DNA from: Bradyrhizobium paxllaeri
Lineage (GTDB): Bacteria > Pseudomonadota > Alphaproteobacteria > Rhizobiales > Xanthobacteraceae
Reading direction: 5' to 3'
Length of the DNA: 64,000 nt
Assembly: GCF_001693515.2 (NCBI RefSeq)
Contig: NZ_CP042968.1
Span: 5,828,001-5,892,000, forward strand
The translations under genes and the position numbers were made by a program. The notes below the pieces were generated by a model. The model worked only from the letters and a program-made list of their open reading frames with translations. It was not told the origin of the DNA and did not search any database. Below, piece by piece: positions 10,301 to 17,108 of the stretch. Within the stretch, counting starts at the first letter, position 1. Each line of letters begins with the position of its first letter.

Positions 10301-10529
10301 TGGTGTAGCCGGCAATCAGCGAAATGGCGTAATGGATGGCTTGCTGCATCGCAGCCGGCGCCGACGAAAAACCTGAGGTGGTCGGCTCGCCATTGCCAAA
10401 ATAGCTGGCAGAGTAATCGCTCGGGGAATCCGGGAAGCTATAGGAGATCGTGCCGGACCATTTCGTGCCGCGCAGCAGACCATCAATTTCCGGATTGTTG
10501 GTTTGGGTAACCCCTGCAGCCGTTGCCAA
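7380..10529 (-). CDS. Secreted M10/serralysin-type metallopeptidase with RTX repeats and four 111-residue modules
   Basis: The 1049-residue protein has a zinc-protease domain in the first 215 residues. It shows the metzincin motif HELGHALGLKHS (His139, Glu140, His143, His149) and a Met-turn with Met173. Residues about 322-372 are glycine-rich RTX nonapeptides (GGNDTLIGG type), which bind calcium. Residues 482-938 are four modules, each ending in a DLNGDG calcium-loop. The last residues, LSAFHFL, are hydrophobic as in type I secretion signals, and there is no N-terminal signal peptide, so secretion by an ABC exporter is expected; no exporter gene is nearby. The role is probably extracellular proteolysis, with the modules as binding or spacer domains (inference). 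Confidence 0.9.
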   Translation of the reverse strand: MATAAGVTQTNNPEIDGLLRGTKWSGTISYSFPDSPSDYSASYFGNGEPTTSGFSSAPAAMQQAIHYAISLIAGYTNASFQYAGTNGADIAIAQSPAANPTSYAYYPANVPAGGDVWFGTAYNYSLAALGNYYFATALHELGHALGLKHSQETGGVANVAVPAAHDNSEYTVMSYRSYAGAPLTGYTAESYGFSQTYMANDILALQTLYGANYSTHSENTVYSWSPATGQAFINGVAQLAPGNGVGGSANRVFETVWDGNGVDTYDLSNYTTAVTINLNPGASSITSSTQLAYLGNGHYAAGNIYNAYLFNGDARSYIDNAIGGSGNDAVTGNAIANTLNGGGGNDTLIGGAGNDRLIGGSGVDNLTGGADADTFVFLFGDSSATSGQHDRITDFASGTDHVDLSGYDAISSTGSYDQFRFIATAGFSGAAGELNYFYNSSTGLTTLQGDTNGNGVADFAIDFTGNVAISLADVVGAYSVPIVIEAMGATTLTQSGANFYLYANGTSSGPTLKYGGAAIVVGQFDPYVPIAAEQTANGYEVAWRVLGSNQYGVWYTDSNGNYISNTGVISGAELSSFENSFDQDLNGDGRIGVPPPIVIEAFGSTDLTQIGNQFYLYNNGSGPTLKYAGAAVVAGQFGAYVPIGAEQIATGYQIAWKVSGTDSYGIWNVDNAGNYISNSGVLSGTSATLKSSETSFVQDLNGDGVVGSIPTIIEANGATSLTQVGSNFYLYNGGSGPSLKYAGAAVVTGQFGAFVPIGAEQSATGYEIAWKVTGADQYGIWYTDSNGNYLGNSGVMAGASASLQSSETSFQQDLNGDGVIGMPPSAATTIESSGATDLVHIGNNFYLDIGGSQVSLKYAGSEVVAGQFGTFEPIGAEQTATGYEIAWRDQASDQYGLWYTDNNGNYISNSGVMSGTSTSLASTEVRFHQDLNGDGTIGPLSEAIAANGGIGLIPGVSSQALPLTIDSKEQFAFRAGIEAGSAAYIDGANLIPNGFAPFIDEQLKALLDEIQNGHLEWPRAQTNGEHDTAVNVVDQDNAILANLSAFHFL
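7716..9086 (-). repeat. Four tandem coding repeats of 111 codons in the metallopeptidase gene
   Basis: Residues 482-592, 597-707, 711-821 and 828-938 are four copies of one module, each exactly 111 residues by my count and joined by linkers of 3-6 residues rich in Pro, Ser and Ala. Each begins with IE-x-x-G-(A/S)-T, has NFYLY, a GYEIAW-like tryptophan segment, an SNGNYISN-like segment, and ends in DLNGDG-x-(I/V)-G. The copies are diverged at the DNA level, so this is an old duplication, not a recent one. The last module lacks the GPTLKY match. Confidence 0.9.
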
Positions 10530-10679
10530 GTGTATCTCCGGGAAATTCCTGCTTTACCTGATTCGGGCGGCCTTCATTTCCAGGCGATTCAGGTTTCGAT
10601 CAAGTTACAATGCGATGCTAAAACTGTTTGGGTGGGTTCCGGTGATCGGAAATGTCCAGAATACACCGTGGGTTCAACC

Positions 10680-11024
10680 ATGCGAAGACTGTTCCGCGTT
10701 AGCGCTGCGCCAGGGTTGTTTACCGCTTCTTTAGCATTTACGATCTCTTTACTGACCGTGGCAGTCCTCCTGCCGGATTCGGATCGGTTACTTCGAAAAG
10801 GTCATTTGTCCATGGCCAAAGCCATCGCTTCGGATGCAAGGCCTGACACGGCTCCCGCAAGGACCATGCCGCCCGCACGCGATCCAAAGCTGGCGGTGGA
10901 GGAAGAATATCAAATAGCGCGGCGACTGAACACGGTTCAGTCGCTGGAGCTCTTCATCGCAAGGCACCCCGACGACCCCCTCGCTGCGAGAGCGCGAGCC
11001 GATTTGCGGTCGTTATCGCGCTAA
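10680..11024 (+). CDS. Small membrane-anchored protein of unknown function
   Basis: From the ATG at 10680 the protein has 114 residues: a short basic N-terminus (MRRLFRVS), one hydrophobic segment of about 22 residues (residues about 10-31), then a hydrophilic tail. The tail ends in LELFIARHPDDPLAARARAD, which resembles the last helix pair of TPR-like tails in bacterial envelope or caspase-like proteins. The reading frame is open upstream to 10503, but that part overlaps the metallopeptidase start and has no signal-peptide character. I do not recognise a family. A single-pass inner-membrane protein with a periplasmic tail is the best description. Confidence 0.5.
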   Translation: MRRLFRVSAAPGLFTASLAFTISLLTVAVLLPDSDRLLRKGHLSMAKAIASDARPDTAPARTMPPARDPKLAVEEEYQIARRLNTVQSLELFIARHPDDPLAARARADLRSLSR

Positions 11025-11136
11025 CCCCGACATGCCATGCATCCCGGCGCGGACAGCATCCGCGATGATGGCATGACAAGCCCATGTATTTCGCCGATAA
11101 TTTGAGCTTGACCAATTGTTGGCTGGAGATTTCTTG

Positions 11137-12330
11137 ATGCCCTCCCCCCGCGCTTCACAGGCCCTTTCCCGGTTCACCGTGCTCGATCTGACCCGCGTTC
11201 GCTCCGGGCCGACCTGTGTTCGGCAGCTGGCGGACTGGGGCGCCAACGTCATCAAGATCGACGCGTTGCTGGAGGACGGCGGCGGCGAGCAGCCGGGCGG
11301 CCCGCGCCAGGGCTCGGACTTCCAGAATTTGCACCGCAACAAGCGGGCCATGACGCTGAATTTGAAGGATCCCAGGGGTCTGGAAGTGTTCAAGCGCCTC
11401 GCGGGGCAGGCCGACGTGGTGGTCGAGAACTTCCGTCCCGACGTGAAGGCCAAGCTCGGCATCGACTATGAGAGCCTGCGCCAGATCAATCCGCGCCTCG
11501 TCTATGGCAGCATCTCCGGCTTCGGCCAGGACGGCCCCTATCACAAGCGGCCGGGCTTCGATCAGATCGCGCAGGGCATGGGCGGGCTGATGTCGATCAC
11601 CGGCGCCCCCGGCGAGGGCCCGATGCGGGTCGGCATTCCCGTCGCTGACCTCACTGCCGGGCTGTTCTGCGCGCTCGGCATCCTCACGGCACTGCTGGAG
11701 CGCGACGTCTCCGGCGAGGGCCAGTGGGTGCAGACCTCGCTGCTGCAGGCGCAGATCTTCATGCTGGATTTCCAGGCCTCGCGCTGGCTGATGGAAAAGG
11801 ACGTCGCCAGGCAGGCCGGCAACAACCATCCGACCTCGATCCCGACCGGCGTCTTCAAGACCTCCGACGGTTACATCAACATCGCCACCACGGGTGGGCG
11901 GATCTGGGAGCGCTGCGCGCAGGCGATCGGCGCGCCTGAGCTGATCACCAATCCCGATTACGCCACCGCGCCCGCGCGCTCGAAGAACCGCGACGCGCTC
12001 AATGCCGCGATCGGCAAGCTCACCGAGAAGAAATCGACCGAAACCTGGGTCAGGGAATTGAACGAGGCCGGCGTGCCCTGCGGCCCGATCTATTCAATCG
12101 ACCAGATGTTCGACGATGCCCAGGTCAGGCATCTCGGCATCGCCCAGCACGTGCCCAACGACGAGAATCGCCACATCCAGCTCGTCGGCCAGCCGGTATC
12201 GCTGTCGCGCACGCCAAGCACGATGGCCGCGCGGCCGCCGGAATTCGGCGAACAGACCGAGGAAGTGCTGGCCGAGTTCGGCTTCGCAAAGGACGAGATC
12301 GCTGAGTTGCGGCAGCGCAAGGTGGTGTGA
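11137..12330 (+). CDS. CaiB/BaiF family (family III) CoA-transferase
   Basis: The 397-residue protein starts at the ATG at 11137 rather than the in-frame TTG at 11116. It opens with LDLTRVRSGPTCVRQLADWG, the conserved beginning of family III CoA-transferases. It continues with a DVVVENFRPDVKAKLG segment and the active-site region IPVADLTAG, whose Asp forms the acyl-enzyme anhydride in formyl-CoA transferase. The enzyme moves CoA between carboxylic acids, usually for degradation; the acid is not identifiable. High GC content suggests core chromosome. The downstream dehydroquinase paralogue is separated by 337 bases holding a repeat and a gene remnant, so they need not be one operon. Confidence 0.9.
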   Translation: MPSPRASQALSRFTVLDLTRVRSGPTCVRQLADWGANVIKIDALLEDGGGEQPGGPRQGSDFQNLHRNKRAMTLNLKDPRGLEVFKRLAGQADVVVENFRPDVKAKLGIDYESLRQINPRLVYGSISGFGQDGPYHKRPGFDQIAQGMGGLMSITGAPGEGPMRVGIPVADLTAGLFCALGILTALLERDVSGEGQWVQTSLLQAQIFMLDFQASRWLMEKDVARQAGNNHPTSIPTGVFKTSDGYINIATTGGRIWERCAQAIGAPELITNPDYATAPARSKNRDALNAAIGKLTEKKSTETWVRELNEAGVPCGPIYSIDQMFDDAQVRHLGIAQHVPNDENRHIQLVGQPVSLSRTPSTMAARPPEFGEQTEEVLAEFGFAKDEIAELRQRKVV

Positions 12331-12341
12331 TCCGCCCGAAC

Positions 12342-12472
12342 CGTCATTGCGAGCCACGAGGCGCCGCCGGATGACAGGCTCCGCGAAGTAATCCATCTAA
12401 CCCGTTGAAATGGATTGCTTCGTCGCGCTGCTCCCTTGCACGAGCGCTTCGCGCTTGTTGCAGGCAATGACG
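12342..12472. repeat. Intergenic palindromic repeat of the Bradyrhizobium type
   Basis: The element begins CGTCATTGC and ends GCAATGACG, an exact 9-base inverted repeat. Inside are the arms GAAGTAATCCAT and ATGGATTGCTTC, one mismatch from being complementary. From memory, such CGTCATTGCGAG...GCAATGACG units are scattered in many copies between genes of Bradyrhizobium and relatives; that familiarity was not checked. No coding frame crosses it. Confidence 0.6.
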
Positions 12473-12488
12473 CGGTGAGAGCTCCGCC

Positions 12489-12617
12489 CTACTTCGGCAA
12501 CGCCGTTGCCAGCGGCTGCTCCATGCAATTCTTCACATGCGCGATCAGCGTTTCGGTCACGGTCTTCAGATCACGCTTTAGCGCGGCTTCGAGCAGGCCG
12601 TAGGGCCGGGCTGACAT
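12489..12617 (-). pseudogene. Possible C-terminal remnant of a GntR/FCD-type regulator
   Basis: Minus-strand reading from the ATG at 12617 to the TAG at 12489 gives 42 residues, including YGLLEAALKRD and ETLIAHVKNCMEQPL. The pattern L-x-A-A-L-x-R-D followed by a helix with L-I-x-H-V resembles the last helices of the FCD ligand-binding domain of GntR regulators. No DNA-binding domain precedes it; that side is the aroQ-like gene's upstream region. It may be a relic of a regulator that once controlled the neighbours, or a chance frame. Confidence 0.3.
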
Positions 12618-12667
12618 GTCGCCACCATCGGCTACACTGCCCCTCATTTTCCCGTGAAAGGCATTCC

Positions 12668-13144
12668 ATGCGCATCATGATCCTCAATGGTCCTAACCTC
12701 AACATGCTCGGCATCCGCGAGCCGCACATCTACGGCTCGACCACGCTCGACGCCATCAAGGCCTCCTGCGAGGAGTTCGCCGCCTTTGCCGGCGCGGTGC
12801 TGGCGTTCCACCAGTCCAACCATGAGGGCGTGCTGGTCGACCTGATCCAGTCCGCGCGGACCTCAGCGGACGCCCTCATCATCAACCCCGCCGCCTATTC
12901 CTTCACCTCGATTGCGATGTTCGACGCCATGAAGATCTTCGAAGGTCCGATCTACGAGGTGCATATTTCGAACATCCATGCCCGCGACGAGCTGCACCGG
13001 CACTCCAAGCTCTCGGCCGCGGTCAAGGGCGTGATCGCCGGCCTCGGCCCCTACGGCTACATCGTCGCGATGCAGGCCGCGCTGCAGGGCGCCGGCAAGC
13101 TGCCCGCGGCCCTCCCGGCCGCCGTGCGCGTCGGACCGAAGTAA
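12668..13144 (+). CDS. aroQ: Type II 3-dehydroquinate dehydratase paralogue
   Basis: This 158-residue protein has the type II dehydroquinase signatures: ILNGPNLNMLG at the start, the catalytic Tyr22 in REPHIYG, HQSNHEG, INPAAY and EVHISNIHARDE with His99 and Arg106. Type II enzymes dehydrate 3-dehydroquinate in the shikimate pathway or in quinate breakdown. One substitution is notable: the position six after Asn73, normally a substrate-binding His (THTS), is Phe79 (SFTS). This may mean a changed substrate. The start ATG is at 12668. It is 11 bases upstream of an unknown gene and probably co-transcribed with it. Confidence 0.8.
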   Translation: MRIMILNGPNLNMLGIREPHIYGSTTLDAIKASCEEFAAFAGAVLAFHQSNHEGVLVDLIQSARTSADALIINPAAYSFTSIAMFDAMKIFEGPIYEVHISNIHARDELHRHSKLSAAVKGVIAGLGPYGYIVAMQAALQGAGKLPAALPAAVRVGPK

Positions 13145-13155
13145 GGAACCCCGCC

Positions 13156-13815
13156 ATGCAGGGAGCCGGCTATCTCGCCATCTGGAGCGATCTGACGCCG
13201 CAGGACGAAACCGACTGGGCGCACTGGATCACGCGCGAACATGCCGCCGAGCGCGTCGGCATCGATGGTTTTCTGGCGTGCCGCATTTTTCGCGCGCTGG
13301 GTGCATCAGTGAACCGCTACTTCATCCTCTATGAGCTCGAGGATAAGCGCGTCGTCGGCGGACCGGATTATCTGGCCCGGCTCAACGCGCCGACGCCATG
13401 GTCGCAGCGCATCATGCCCCGGCTCGGCAATTTCGCGCGCGGCGGCGGCCGCGTTGCGGCCTCCGCCGGCACCGGCCAGGGCGGTATCGTCGCGCCCTTG
13501 CGGCTCGACGCCGTCCCGCCCTGGGACGCCGCCGGAATCGTCGCCGAACTCGCCCGCCTCGACCGGATCATCGCCGCACGCGTGCTCCTCACCGACGTCG
13601 CGCAGACCTCGATCAAGACCCGCGAGAAAGGCATGCGGGCCAACGACGGCTCCTTCGCCGCGCTGCTGCTGATCGAGGGACTCGAAGAGCCCGCGGTCCG
13701 CGACGCCCTCGCTCACTTGCGCAAGATCCTTCCTGCCGAGGAGCAAGGGGCCATCGATGCTCTGCCGCTCTACCGGCTCGCGTTCAGCCTGCCGAAGCGG
13801 CTGTTACCGGGCTGA
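13156..13815 (+). CDS. Uncharacterised protein, two-repeat alpha/beta-barrel-like
   Basis: The 219-residue protein has no motif I can name. It opens with GYLAIWSDLTPQDETDWAHW followed by an ITREHAAERVGIDGFL segment; in dimeric alpha/beta-barrel (EthD-like) proteins, short H-x-x-E patterns and such W-rich beginnings occur, so a similar fold is possible. The C-terminal half again reads as alternating strands and helices, which would give two barrel halves in one chain. It lies 11 bases after the dehydroquinase paralogue and should be in the same transcript. A link to the CoA-transferase and dehydroquinase in degradation of a cyclic acid is inference from position only. Confidence 0.6.
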   Translation: MQGAGYLAIWSDLTPQDETDWAHWITREHAAERVGIDGFLACRIFRALGASVNRYFILYELEDKRVVGGPDYLARLNAPTPWSQRIMPRLGNFARGGGRVAASAGTGQGGIVAPLRLDAVPPWDAAGIVAELARLDRIIAARVLLTDVAQTSIKTREKGMRANDGSFAALLLIEGLEEPAVRDALAHLRKILPAEEQGAIDALPLYRLAFSLPKRLLPG

Positions 13816-13982
13816 AGCGCAGACGATGAAGGCAGCTCGCTTTTGCGCCGTCAGAAGCAGTTACCCCGACCTCACCACATTTCGGCTACAATAAAGGAGG
13901 CATACTTTCTCCGCTGCTCAACCGGTGAACACCGGCCTTTCGTTCGATCCCTCGACTGCTTCGCGAAAAGAGGAGCATGATC

Positions 13983-14243
13983 ATGGCGATAACGACGCTG
14001 AAGGTTTTGGCGAGCCTCCTGCAACTGCACGGTCCAGGCGCAACAATACAGAGCGACCACCAAGGCATTGACGCGTTGCTGAATGACCTGCGTGGACAGG
14101 GTGCCGATCCCGTGGCAACCGAGGTTGCCTTCAGACGAGGCGCATTTGCCAGAGGGCCGCGTGCAGGTGCTTTTCGCAGAGCGGGGGGATACTATCCGGG
14201 TGCCGGCGCGTTCCGCAGAGGGGGATTTCTCCGAGGCTACTAG
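13983..14243 (+). CDS. Candidate RiPP precursor peptide, Gly/Arg-rich core with repeated Phe-x-Arg motifs
   Basis: The 86-residue peptide starts at the ATG at 13983, seven bases after AGGAG; an ATG at 13977 is too close to that site. The leader (about residues 1-46) contains a helical ALLNDLRGQGADPVATEV segment. The core (residues about 47-86) is built of Gly, Ala, Arg and aromatics, with FRR at 50-52, FAR at 55-57, FRR at 64-66, FRR at 77-79 and FLR at 82-84. It has no Cys. An aromatic followed two residues later by a polar residue is the pattern crosslinked by cyclophane-forming radical SAM enzymes. The maturase gene follows on the same strand. The FxR crosslink itself is inference. Confidence 0.7.
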   Translation: MAITTLKVLASLLQLHGPGATIQSDHQGIDALLNDLRGQGADPVATEVAFRRGAFARGPRAGAFRRAGGYYPGAGAFRRGGFLRGY

Positions 14244-14246
14244 GCT

Positions 14247-14350
14247 AGAGCCCCTTCGGTTCTGATCAAATCAGAACCGGCTCTGGATTCTTGATTTGAC
14301 GCGTTTTCTTAACGCGAACCGGGATCCACTTCGCTCGAAAGCGCTATGGT
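14247..14350. repeat. Intergenic palindromic repeat between precursor and maturase genes
   Basis: Bases 14258-14278 form a hairpin with arms GGTTCTGAT and ATCAGAACC around CAA, flanked by AGAGCC (14247-14252) and GGCTCT (14279-14284), giving a longer interrupted stem. It is followed by a second conserved part (about 14298-14350, GACGCGTTTTCTTAACGCG onward). I recognise the whole as a dispersed rhizobial intergenic repeat, from memory. No U-run follows the stem, so it is not a classical terminator, but it may reduce read-through from the precursor gene into the maturase gene. Confidence 0.6.
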
Positions 14351-14393
14351 CGAAGACTGGTAATCATTTCATCCAGCCCATTTCGGTGCCGGC

Positions 14394-15620
14394 ATGTCGG
14401 CTGACGATTCAGATTCCACTGCCTTTCGGGACCAGCCGATCACCCAGTTGCTGGTCAAGGTAGCAACGAGGTGCAACATTGATTGCTCCTATTGCTATTG
14501 GTTCCGCGACGCCGCTGTCTACGACAAGCCAAAGCTGATGAGCAGCCGCGTGTTGCATCAATTATTTCAGCGCATCGAACAGCATGTCGCGAGACACTCC
14601 CTTGTCGATTTTCCCACCGTTCTGCACGGCGGTGAGCCCTTGCTGTGGGGCGTTGAGAATTTCCACCGTTTTGCCGAAGCCTGTGAAGACATTTCATCAC
14701 GAACAGGCTGCGAAATACCGATCGCGGTTACAACGAATGGCGTGCTGATCGATGATGAATGGCTGGACTGCTTCGAGACGCGCAACATCTCGGTTGCGAT
14801 CAGCCTTGATGGACCAGAACATATTCACGACATTCACCGCCGCACGTTTCAAGGCACGGGCACCCACGCCGCCGTGGAACGCGCTGCCCGCATGCTGGTA
14901 TCGCGCGACATTGGCGTCATGGCATTGGCCGTCTGCAATCCCGCCTACCCGCCGGCAGAGTATGTCGAGTTCTTCGCGAAGTGCGGGATTTCAAGCTATG
15001 ACATCATGATTCCCGATGCGACGGTGGATGAGAAGCCCGCATCCATCGCCTCGTTCTATAATGGCCTGTTCGACCTGTGGCTGGCGGCCAATCGCAGCGC
15101 GCCGACAACCAGTATCCGGATCGTTTCCGACATGATCACCGCCCTGCTCGGCAACAATTCGCCCACCGAGGGCGTCGGGCACAAGCCGGTCGAACTTTGC
15201 ACCGTCATGACCGATGGCACCGTGGAGGCCCACGACGTGTTGCGGATCGCGGGCGACGGATTCACCCAGACCAGGTTCAACATCTTCGATCATGCCATCG
15301 ATGACGTCAGGAACGAGCCTCGCTGGCAAGCCGCGCGCGATGCTTCAATCTATCTTTGCGAAAAGTGCCGAGCGTGCAAGTTCATGAACGCCTGCGGCGG
15401 CGGCTATCTTCCGCATCGTTTTTCCAGGAACAATGGTTACGACAATCCGTCGGTCTATTGCGACGACCTCTATTCGATGTTCGAGAACATGCAATCCATA
15501 TTGGAGAGCCAACTTTACGTCAGCAAGCCAGGCGGGGAGCGCATCAACGTGCGAGGCACGCTGCCGGGCACCGAGTTAGAACGTGAACTCATGCCATCGG
15601 CTCCGGCACACGATTCATAG
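14394..15620 (+). CDS. Radical SAM/SPASM-type RiPP maturase (cyclophane-forming family, GrrM/FxsB-like)
   Basis: The 408-residue protein has the radical SAM iron-sulfur motif C-x3-C-x2-C (Cys27, Cys31, Cys34, in TRCNIDCSYCYW). LHGGEPLLWG near residue 78 and TTNGVLID near residue 113 are SAM-contact regions. A SPASM-like C-terminal region binds extra clusters through Cys269, Cys322, Cys325, Cys328, Cys334 and Cys356. The segment ACGGGYLPHRFS is typical of radical SAM enzymes that crosslink aromatic residues in Gly-rich or FxS peptides. It follows the candidate precursor by 150 bases on the same strand, so that peptide is the likely substrate. No protease or exporter gene is adjacent. Confidence 0.85.
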   Translation: MSADDSDSTAFRDQPITQLLVKVATRCNIDCSYCYWFRDAAVYDKPKLMSSRVLHQLFQRIEQHVARHSLVDFPTVLHGGEPLLWGVENFHRFAEACEDISSRTGCEIPIAVTTNGVLIDDEWLDCFETRNISVAISLDGPEHIHDIHRRTFQGTGTHAAVERAARMLVSRDIGVMALAVCNPAYPPAEYVEFFAKCGISSYDIMIPDATVDEKPASIASFYNGLFDLWLAANRSAPTTSIRIVSDMITALLGNNSPTEGVGHKPVELCTVMTDGTVEAHDVLRIAGDGFTQTRFNIFDHAIDDVRNEPRWQAARDASIYLCEKCRACKFMNACGGGYLPHRFSRNNGYDNPSVYCDDLYSMFENMQSILESQLYVSKPGGERINVRGTLPGTELERELMPSAPAHDS

Positions 15621-16190
15621 CCCGATTGGGAACTGATTTGCTTTGCACGCAAGCGCAATTTCAATGCGCAATTGCGACCGCCGATCACAAACATCCGCAA
15701 CACATCATCGCCGCACTGGCGCGGCTCGCTCAAGCCGGAGAACCACTGCTTGGTCCCCGCTAACAGCTTCTCCAAGTGAGGGTGATGGCGGAAGGCTGCG
15801 CGACGCCGCCGATTACACGGTCGCCGTTCCTGGGAAGACATCTGGGCAGGAGCGTTGGCAGATCGCTGTCCATCACCTGATGCTCGCAGCCGAGCGCGGC
15901 GGCACCGTCAGAGAGCATGCAGCCGCCCATGTTCGAAAGCATCTTGGCGAGCCCGTTGATCACTCGCTCCATCGTGATCGCAGTCCTTTCGACCGTTCTC
16001 GGTCACCGCCGCGTCAAGGAGCGCGAGACGGGCAGCAAAATCAGCATTCTTGAGCAACGCGAGAACGCGGTCCTGGCCGCGCGGTCCACCGGAAAACCCA
16101 CCAAAAATCCTGGCGTCCGCTAATGGCCGGACGTCAGTTTACCCAAACGCGACGGAACGGTTAAGATACCGTCTGTGCGGGAAGCTAGTC
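15621..16190. other. Intergenic stretch of uncertain content
   Basis: Between the maturase and the next hypothetical gene there is no confident gene. Short frames on both strands overlap one another. The only one with a plausible ribosome site is listed separately on the minus strand. I see no terminator or known repeat. It marks the change from the GC-rich block to an AT-richer, remnant-rich segment. Confidence 0.4.
15760..15972 (-). CDS. Possible small protein of unknown function
   Basis: A minus-strand frame of 70 residues starts at an ATG preceded by AAGGA eleven bases upstream. The N-terminus reads MERVINGLAKMLSNMGGC, an amphipathic helix, and the middle part is rich in Leu, Pro and Asp. 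I recognise no family. It lies antisense to the flanking genes and may be a chance frame or a decayed gene; upstream of it another frame is open in a different phase, which would also fit a frameshifted relic. Confidence 0.25.
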   Translation of the reverse strand: MERVINGLAKMLSNMGGCMLSDGAAALGCEHQVMDSDLPTLLPRCLPRNGDRVIGGVAQPSAITLTWRSC

Positions 16191-16577
16191 ATGATCGAAG
16201 CTATCAGAAGATATTGGGCCGAAGCTAGACGAGCGCATATCATCTCGCAGCAGGTCAACAGTATCTTGAGCCGCTATCGGCGCATGAACCGCGACGACAG
16301 GTACTGGGTCCGTTCCGCGTTCGTTGCAGTTCGTAACGAATTTGAAGACCAGTTCGGCCCGGTCGGAGAATGGCCGATTGGTCGGAAAAAGGCGATCGCG
16401 GAGCAGATAATGAAAGCTGCCAAGACTGCGGGCAACAACCTAGCGTCCGAAACCACACGTATCAGCGCCAATGGCAGCGCACTGCTTTCGCTCTATCTAG
16501 AGGCAAAAGCATTGCCGCGAGCAAAGGCGCTCGACGCAGTTGAGGCCGTAGAACAGTGGTTGGCGGATGAAAGCTAA
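16191..16577 (+). CDS. Hypothetical protein
   Basis: The reading frame is open from 16050, but the ATG at 16191 gives a more protein-like product of 128 residues beginning MIEAIRRYWAEARRAHIIS. It is rich in Arg, Ala and Glu, is predicted helical by eye, and shows no membrane segment and no Cys. A W-V-R-S-A-F-V segment and a C-terminal AVEAVEQWL helix are the only conserved-looking parts. I do not recognise it. It lies upstream of the serine recombinase by about 530 bases and may be cargo of the same mobile segment. Confidence 0.5.
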   Translation: MIEAIRRYWAEARRAHIISQQVNSILSRYRRMNRDDRYWVRSAFVAVRNEFEDQFGPVGEWPIGRKKAIAEQIMKAAKTAGNNLASETTRISANGSALLSLYLEAKALPRAKALDAVEAVEQWLADES

Positions 16578-17108
16578 GTGCGTCAGAGAATATCCAAAGC
16601 TGTCATCGATAGGCATCCCTTCTAGTGTGTGCAATTTTGCCCGAGGCACACCGGCGTCCGGTTTAACCTCGCCGGCGAACATGATGCGTTTCATCCGAGC
16701 TGGCGTTAGCCGCCCCGGTACAAATCGAATTCGTCAACCGGGTGCCGCAGGCCGCTGGAAAAGCCAGTCGACGTTCCATTGCAGAGGAGCAACACGAAGC
16801 CGGCATCTCGGCTGCGCGTGGGCGAGCTTCGGGGGCACTCGGTTCAGCGGGTTGCGATTGTCCTGTTCATCGCAAGATGGCATGGACTCGGAATAGACTG
16901 GCCACAACAAAGTTAAACCGCGCTAGTTGCACCTGGTTTAAGTGGACCGCCGGCAAAATTGATCGGCAGAAAAAACAAAAGAACCCGGTAATTTCTCTCG
17001 GGGTCGTGGAAAGCCGGCCAGCGGAACGCCTTTAAGCAGGCAACCCTTGCACCCGAGCCGGTTCAGGGATTGGATGATCTGCGAGCAGACCGATCGGGAA
17101 TAAGGGCC
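16578..17108. other. Intergenic stretch upstream of recombinase, no gene seen
   Basis: No coding frame in these 531 bases has convincing residue composition. The stretch is AT-richer than the GC-rich blocks at 11.1-13.8 and 21.1-35 kb and includes a short A-rich run (near 16970). It could contain the attachment core for the adjacent large serine recombinase, which usually lies immediately upstream of the integrase gene in integrated elements, but I could not identify a matching direct copy elsewhere in the window. Confidence 0.3.
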
